Below, piece after piece: positions 8,551 through 12,374 of a stretch of DNA of 12,374 bases. Numbering within the stretch: the stretch's first letter is position 1; each line of letters begins with the position of its first letter. The translations under genes and the position numbers were made by a program. The stretch comes from Rhodospirillaceae bacterium (lineage in GTDB: Bacteria; Pseudomonadota; Alphaproteobacteria; DSM-16000; Inquilinaceae): NCBI GenBank assembly GCA_020425485.1, contig JAGQRL010000249.1, forward strand, positions 1 through 12,374, given 5' to 3'. The notes beneath the pieces are model-generated. The model was not told the DNA's origin. It saw only the letters and a list, made by a program, of their open reading frames with translations, and searched no databases.

Positions 8551-9714
8551 CTAAATATCGCTCTGCAAGCCGCGCCGCGGGATCCGCACGTCCCGGTGTA
8601 CGTAAACGCAGATGATGAACCCGTACGCTCCCAGGGTCGCCAGCATCACCGTGCCGCCATAGGAAATCAGCGGCAGCGGCACGCCGACCACGGGGATCAA
8701 GCCCATGACCATGGCCACGTTGATGAACACGTACAGGAACAGGTTGAAGGCCAGGCCGATGGCGAGGATGCGCCCGAAATGCGTACGGCTGCGTAGGCCG
8801 ATCACCACGCCGTAGAGGATCACGATCACGAACAGCAGCAGCAGCCCCACCCCGCCCACCAGGCCGAACTCCTCGGCCAGCATGGTGAAGATGAAGTCCG
8901 TCTGGCGTTCCGGCAGGAAGTTCAGATGCGCCTGGGTGCCCTGCAGGAAGCCCTTGCCGAACACCCCGCCGGAGCCCAGCGCGATCTGCGATTGCAGGAT
9001 GTGGTAGCCGGCCCCCAGCGGATCGCGCTCGGGATCGAGGAAGGTGAGGATGCGTTCGCGCTGGTAATCGTGCAGCAGGGTCCAGGCCACGGGCACGGCG
9101 CCGGCCCCCAGGCCGATCACCACCAGGAACTTCCACAGCCGCACGCCGACCACGAAGAAGATGGCGCCGGCCACCATCATCAGCATCATGGCGGTGCCCA
9201 GGTCCGGCTGGCGCAGCACCAGCCCCACCGGCAGCATCACCAGGGCGATGGGCACGATCAGCCGCGTCGGGTGGCCCACATCCTCCAGCGTCGGCCCGTG
9301 GAAATAGCGTGCCAGCGCCAGCACCACGGCGATCTTCATCAGTTCCGACGGCTGGAGCTGGATGACGCCGAGGTCGATCCAGCGCTGGGCGCCCATGCCC
9401 ACCACGCCCATGGCTTCCACCGCCACCAGCATCAGGAAGGTGAAGCCGTAGATGGCGTAGGCAAAGCGCATCCAGATGCGCAGGTCGATCAGCGCCACAA
9501 CGATCATCACGGCGAGGCCGATGCCGAAGCGGATCGCCTGGCGCGACGCCCACGGCTCGAAGCTGCCCGAGGCGGCGGAATACAGCATCGCCAGCCCGAC
9601 CCCGGCGAGCAGGGTGAGCAGCAGCACCAGGATCCAGTTGATGGACAGCAGCTTTTCGCCGAAGGAGGGGCCTTCCTCGTCGCCCACATAGGTCAGCCGG
9701 TCGAGCAGGGTCAT
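8551..9714 (-). CDS. rodA: Rod-shape-determining peptidoglycan glycosyltransferase RodA
   Basis: A 387-residue SEDS-family membrane enzyme that polymerises lipid II into glycan strands in the elongasome, working with PBP2. It has about ten hydrophobic segments. Family marks include GAQRWIDLG (108-116), QPSELMK (121-127), RQPDLGTA (168-175), FLPERQTDFIF (266-276) with the likely catalytic Asp273, and PLPLISYGGT (346-355). The start is ATG 9714, 5 bases after the stop of mrdA, with AGGG in the end of mrdA as ribosome site, so the pair is translationally linked. It is the last gene of the mreC-mreD-mrdA-rodA series. No truncation or missing motif is seen. Confidence 0.97.
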   Translation of the reverse strand: MTLLDRLTYVGDEEGPSFGEKLLSINWILVLLLTLLAGVGLAMLYSAASGSFEPWASRQAIRFGIGLAVMIVVALIDLRIWMRFAYAIYGFTFLMLVAVEAMGVVGMGAQRWIDLGVIQLQPSELMKIAVVLALARYFHGPTLEDVGHPTRLIVPIALVMLPVGLVLRQPDLGTAMMLMMVAGAIFFVVGVRLWKFLVVIGLGAGAVPVAWTLLHDYQRERILTFLDPERDPLGAGYHILQSQIALGSGGVFGKGFLQGTQAHLNFLPERQTDFIFTMLAEEFGLVGGVGLLLLFVIVILYGVVIGLRSRTHFGRILAIGLAFNLFLYVFINVAMVMGLIPVVGVPLPLISYGGTVMLATLGAYGFIICVYVHRDVRIPRRGLQSDI

Positions 9715-9719
9715 CGGCG

Positions 9720-11609
9720 CTAGCCCTCGCCCGTGGGTGGTGCCAGGCCGGGGGTGGCGATGGTCGGTTCCTGGGCCAGGGGCCGCCCCGGCGCCCGCCG
9801 CTGGGTTTCCCACAAGAGGTCGCGGGCAATGGGGGCCGCTACAGCGCTGCCGCCGCCGCCGTGTTCCACCACCACCGACACCGCGTAGCGCGGCGCATCC
9901 ACCGGCGCGAAGCCGACGAACAGGGCGTGGTCGCGGTCGTTCCACGGCCGCTGGTCGTTGGGGATGATGCCGGTCATCCGTTCGGCCATGGAGATGCGGC
10001 GCACCTGCGAGGTGCCGGTCTTGCCGCCCATCTGCATCCCCTCCTCGGGGATCTGGGCGCCGCGCGCGGTGCCGCGGGGATCCGACGTCACGGCGATCAT
10101 GCCGCGCGTCACCTCGCCCAGCCACAGCGGGTCGACCCCCAGGTCAGGGGCGGGCGGGTCCACCGGCGCCCCGTCCGGCCCGCCAACGCGCATGGCCAGG
10201 TGCGGGCGCACCGCCCGGCCGCCGTTGACCATGCGGGCTACCATGACGCAGAGCTGCAGCGGCGTCGCCAGCACGTAGCCCTGTCCGATCGAGGCGACCA
10301 GCGTTTCGCCCTGCTGCCACGGCCGGTCCAGCTCGCGCTCCTTCCAGGCCCGGTTGGGCATCAGGCCGGAGCTTTCGTGCGGCAGGTCCACCCCCACCGG
10401 CGCGCCGATGCCGAAGCGGTTGGCCATTTCGGCAATGGCATCGATGCCGATGCGCCGGGCGACATCGTAGAAGAACACGTCGCAGCTTTGGGCCAGCGCC
10501 TGGTTCAGCCCCAGCCGGCCGTGCCCCCAATGGCGCCAGCAGTGGAAGCGGTGGTTGCCGAGGTCCAGATAGCCGGGGCAGTAGACGCTGGCGTTGGGGC
10601 CGATCACGCCGCTTTCCAGCCCCGCCAGGGCCACCAGCATCTTGAAGGTGGAGCCCGGCGCGTACTGGCCGTTTACCGTCTTGTTGGAGAGCCGCCCGCG
10701 CGGATCGTCGCGCAGGGAGGCCCAGGTGGTGGTGTCGATGCCGGTGGTGAACAGGTTGGGGTCGAAGCTGGGATGCGACGCCATGGCGAAGATCTCGCCG
10801 GTGTGGATGTCCATCACCACGGCGGATGCGCTTTCCTCCCCGGCCAGGCGCCGCTGGGCGTAGTCCTGCAAGCCGATGTCCAGCGTGGTCTGCACCTGGG
10901 CGCCGGGCAGCCCCTCGTCGCGGGCGAGTTCGCGGATCACCCGGCCGACCGCGTTCACCTCCACCTGGCTGGTGCCGGCCTCGCCGCGCAGCTCGTGCTC
11001 GTATTCCCGCTCGATGCCGGTCTTGCCGATGCGGAAGCCCGGCAGCGCCAGCACCGGATCGCCGGTCATCTCGCTTTCCGAAACGGCGCCGACATAGCCC
11101 AGCACATGGGCGGTGGCTTCCACATAGGGGTAGCGGCGCAACTCCCCCACTTCGATGGAGAGGCCCGGCAACTCCGGCTGGTTGACCTCCAGGCGCGACA
11201 CCTGGCGCCAGTTCAGATTGTCGATCACGTTCACCGGCACGAAGGCCGGCCGGCGTTCCACATCGCGCAGCACGCGGCGCACATCGGCGTCGCTGAGGTC
11301 GACGATCTCGGAGATGCGGGCCAGCGTGGTGTCCACATCGCCGCTCTGCTCGGCCACCATGACGACGCGGAAGTTCTGGTCGTTCACCGCCAGCGGCTCG
11401 CCGTTGCGGTCGACGATGGTGCCGCGCGAGGGGGCGATCAGCCGCACATTGATGCGGTTTTCCTCCGCCAGCATGGCGTAGCGCTCGCGCTCGGACACCT
11501 GCAGCACGTACATCCGCGCACCCAGCACGCCGAACAGGCCGAGCTGCAAACCGCCGAGCACCAGGGTGCGGCGGGTCAGGCAGCGATAGCGTTCGACGTC
11601 ACGGTCCAT
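9720..11609 (-). CDS. mrdA: Penicillin-binding protein 2, elongation transpeptidase
   Basis: A 629-residue class B penicillin-binding protein that cross-links peptidoglycan for cell elongation as the partner of RodA. Order: short cytoplasmic tail, one membrane anchor at about 15-36, a periplasmic pedestal region (APSRGTIVDRNGEPLA at 59-74, then RRYPYVEATAHVLGYVG and GKTGIEREYEHELRG), and the transpeptidase domain from about 240. Active-site motifs: STFK (320-323, nucleophile Ser320), SCD (375-377) and KTGT (530-533). The tail is proline-rich. The start is ATG 11609, with GGAGG at 11614-11618 inside mreD; the genes overlap by 11 bases, which implies coupled translation. All catalytic parts are present. 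It is the expected target of mecillinam-type beta-lactams, from family knowledge. Confidence 0.97.
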   Translation of the reverse strand: MDRDVERYRCLTRRTLVLGGLQLGLFGVLGARMYVLQVSERERYAMLAEENRINVRLIAPSRGTIVDRNGEPLAVNDQNFRVVMVAEQSGDVDTTLARISEIVDLSDADVRRVLRDVERRPAFVPVNVIDNLNWRQVSRLEVNQPELPGLSIEVGELRRYPYVEATAHVLGYVGAVSESEMTGDPVLALPGFRIGKTGIEREYEHELRGEAGTSQVEVNAVGRVIRELARDEGLPGAQVQTTLDIGLQDYAQRRLAGEESASAVVMDIHTGEIFAMASHPSFDPNLFTTGIDTTTWASLRDDPRGRLSNKTVNGQYAPGSTFKMLVALAGLESGVIGPNASVYCPGYLDLGNHRFHCWRHWGHGRLGLNQALAQSCDVFFYDVARRIGIDAIAEMANRFGIGAPVGVDLPHESSGLMPNRAWKERELDRPWQQGETLVASIGQGYVLATPLQLCVMVARMVNGGRAVRPHLAMRVGGPDGAPVDPPAPDLGVDPLWLGEVTRGMIAVTSDPRGTARGAQIPEEGMQMGGKTGTSQVRRISMAERMTGIIPNDQRPWNDRDHALFVGFAPVDAPRYAVSVVVEHGGGGSAVAAPIARDLLWETQRRAPGRPLAQEPTIATPGLAPPTGEG

Positions 11610-12141
11610 GGGACCTCCACAGCGAGACCGAGCGCAGGAAACCGCGCTGCACCGCCCCCAGCGTCCAGCCCACCAGCGGGTAGGTGGCGCCGGTGATGAG
11701 CGCCCGGAACACCGTCTGCTCCACCGGCATCAGGTCCATGAAGTACAGCGAATAGACCAGCCATTCCACGGCCACGAAGGCGGTGGCGACGATCAGGAAG
11801 CCGCACCACAGCACCAGGAAGGAGCGCCCGGCCAGCAGGCGCTGGCGGTGGGCCAGCGGCACATGCACCGCCAGGAACAAGAGCGAATGCACGCCCAGCG
11901 GACCGCCGGTCAGCGTGTCATGCAGCAGGCCCACGGCGAACACCAGGGTGTAGGGCATCAGGTCCGGCCGGTGGATCGCCCAGTAGTAGATGGCCATCAG
12001 TGGCACCAGCGGGGCGATGGGCCCGAAATGCGGCATCTGCATCGGCACCACGGCAACCAGCGTCAGCGCCACGGTGACGATGCCGGGCGTGCTGTGGCGG
12101 GCTGCCCGATCCAGCCGCTGCCAGGTGTTTTCGCCGAGCAT
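11599..12141 (-). CDS. mreD: Rod-shape-determining membrane protein MreD
   Basis: A 180-residue inner-membrane protein of the elongasome. Five or so hydrophobic segments are seen. The central stretch IYYWAIHRPDLMPYTLVFAV (51-70) followed by GLLHDTLTGGPLGVHSLL (71-88) is the recognisable MreD core. In the family MreD bridges MreC and the RodA/PBP2 synthase; no enzymatic role is known. It lies 38 bases after mreC and overlaps mrdA by 11 bases, so it is a middle gene of the operon. The ribosome site is modest: AAGGGG about 13 bases before ATG 12141. Its length is normal for the family. Confidence 0.95.
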   Translation of the reverse strand: MLGENTWQRLDRAARHSTPGIVTVALTLVAVVPMQMPHFGPIAPLVPLMAIYYWAIHRPDLMPYTLVFAVGLLHDTLTGGPLGVHSLLFLAVHVPLAHRQRLLAGRSFLVLWCGFLIVATAFVAVEWLVYSLYFMDLMPVEQTVFRALITGATYPLVGWTLGAVQRGFLRSVSLWRSHGP

Positions 12142-12179
12142 GGCCGGCTATCGCCCCTTCGTTGCCGGTTCTGCCGCCC

Positions 12180-12374
12180 TCATCGCGGCGGCAGGGGAGC
12201 CGTACGCATGGTGCTGTCGGCGATGAAGCCGCTGAAATCGACGATGCGCACATATTCCAGCCGCGTCAGGTCCTCGAAGAGCTGCACCCGCACCACGCCG
12301 TCGCGCACCGATTCCACCATGCCCACCGGCAGGCCGGGCGGGAACATGCCGCCGTTGCCCGAGGTGGTGATGCG
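12180..12374 (-). CDS. mreC: Rod-shape-determining protein MreC, C-terminal part (5' end outside window)
   Basis: The last 64 residues of MreC, the periplasmic bitopic scaffold that activates PBP2-RodA. The visible piece begins RITTSGNGGMFPPGLPVG, a hallmark of the second beta-barrel of MreC. It continues MVESVRDGVVRVQLFEDLTR and ends in a short proline-containing tail before TGA at 12180-12182. The gene is cut by the right edge of the window; mreB would be expected beyond it, from the usual gene order. The frame is open throughout and nothing is broken in the visible part. Confidence 0.94.
   Translation of the reverse strand, partial: RITTSGNGGMFPPGLPVGMVESVRDGVVRVQLFEDLTRLEYVRIVDFSGFIADSTMRTAPLPPR

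Noticed and set aside
9861..11696. A 611-codon + strand frame opposite mrdA
   Set aside because: It is an antisense shadow of a PBP2 gene with all catalytic motifs; the product is His/Gln/Ala-rich and unlike any known family.

Overview
The window looks like a chromosomal segment of a high-GC alphaproteobacterium, probably a Rhodospirillales-type genome. That view rests on the strong G/C third-position bias, the alphaproteobacterial look of the ketol-acid reductoisomerase tail, and a complete mreC-mreD-mrdA-rodA elongasome operon. No species can be named from the sequence alone.

Layout, left to right. On the + strand: the 3' end of ilvC (1-308), a non-coding stretch of about 420 bases holding a GC-rich terminator, an imperfect dyad and a plausible sigma-70 promoter, then three genes read the same way. 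These are a short secreted FecR-domain protein (729-1184), an OmpA-family lipoprotein interrupted by a +1 frameshift (1224-2295), and a large membrane histidine kinase with a CHASE2 sensor (2412-5387). The kinase converges on a leftward block: a GNAT acetyltransferase (5418-5972) directly behind an XRE/cupin regulator (5985-6557), then glucose-6-phosphate isomerase (6681-8327). Further right, also leftward, lie rodA, mrdA (PBP2), mreD and the 3' end of mreC, packed as one operon with overlaps or short gaps.

How the genes fit together. The rod-shape genes encode the lateral peptidoglycan synthase: the RodA glycosyltransferase, the PBP2 transpeptidase and the MreC/MreD scaffold. ilvC serves branched-chain amino acid synthesis and pgi central sugar metabolism. 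The most interesting part is the FecR protein / OmpA-like lipoprotein / CHASE2 kinase set. All three products have parts that should sit in the periplasm, so they could form an envelope-sensing pathway in which a wall-binding lipoprotein and a soluble FecR-domain protein feed a CHASE2 kinase. That is inference from gene order and domains. The lipoprotein is frameshifted as given, so either the module is damaged in this strain or the read or assembly has an indel. The XRE/cupin-GNAT pair has its own promoter-like site, whose dyad covers the -10 region and the start codon, which suggests autoregulation of a possibly leaderless transcript.

No rRNA, tRNA, CRISPR array, transposase or integrase was seen. 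Very long open frames on the strand opposite the real genes are GC-driven shadows and are not annotated.
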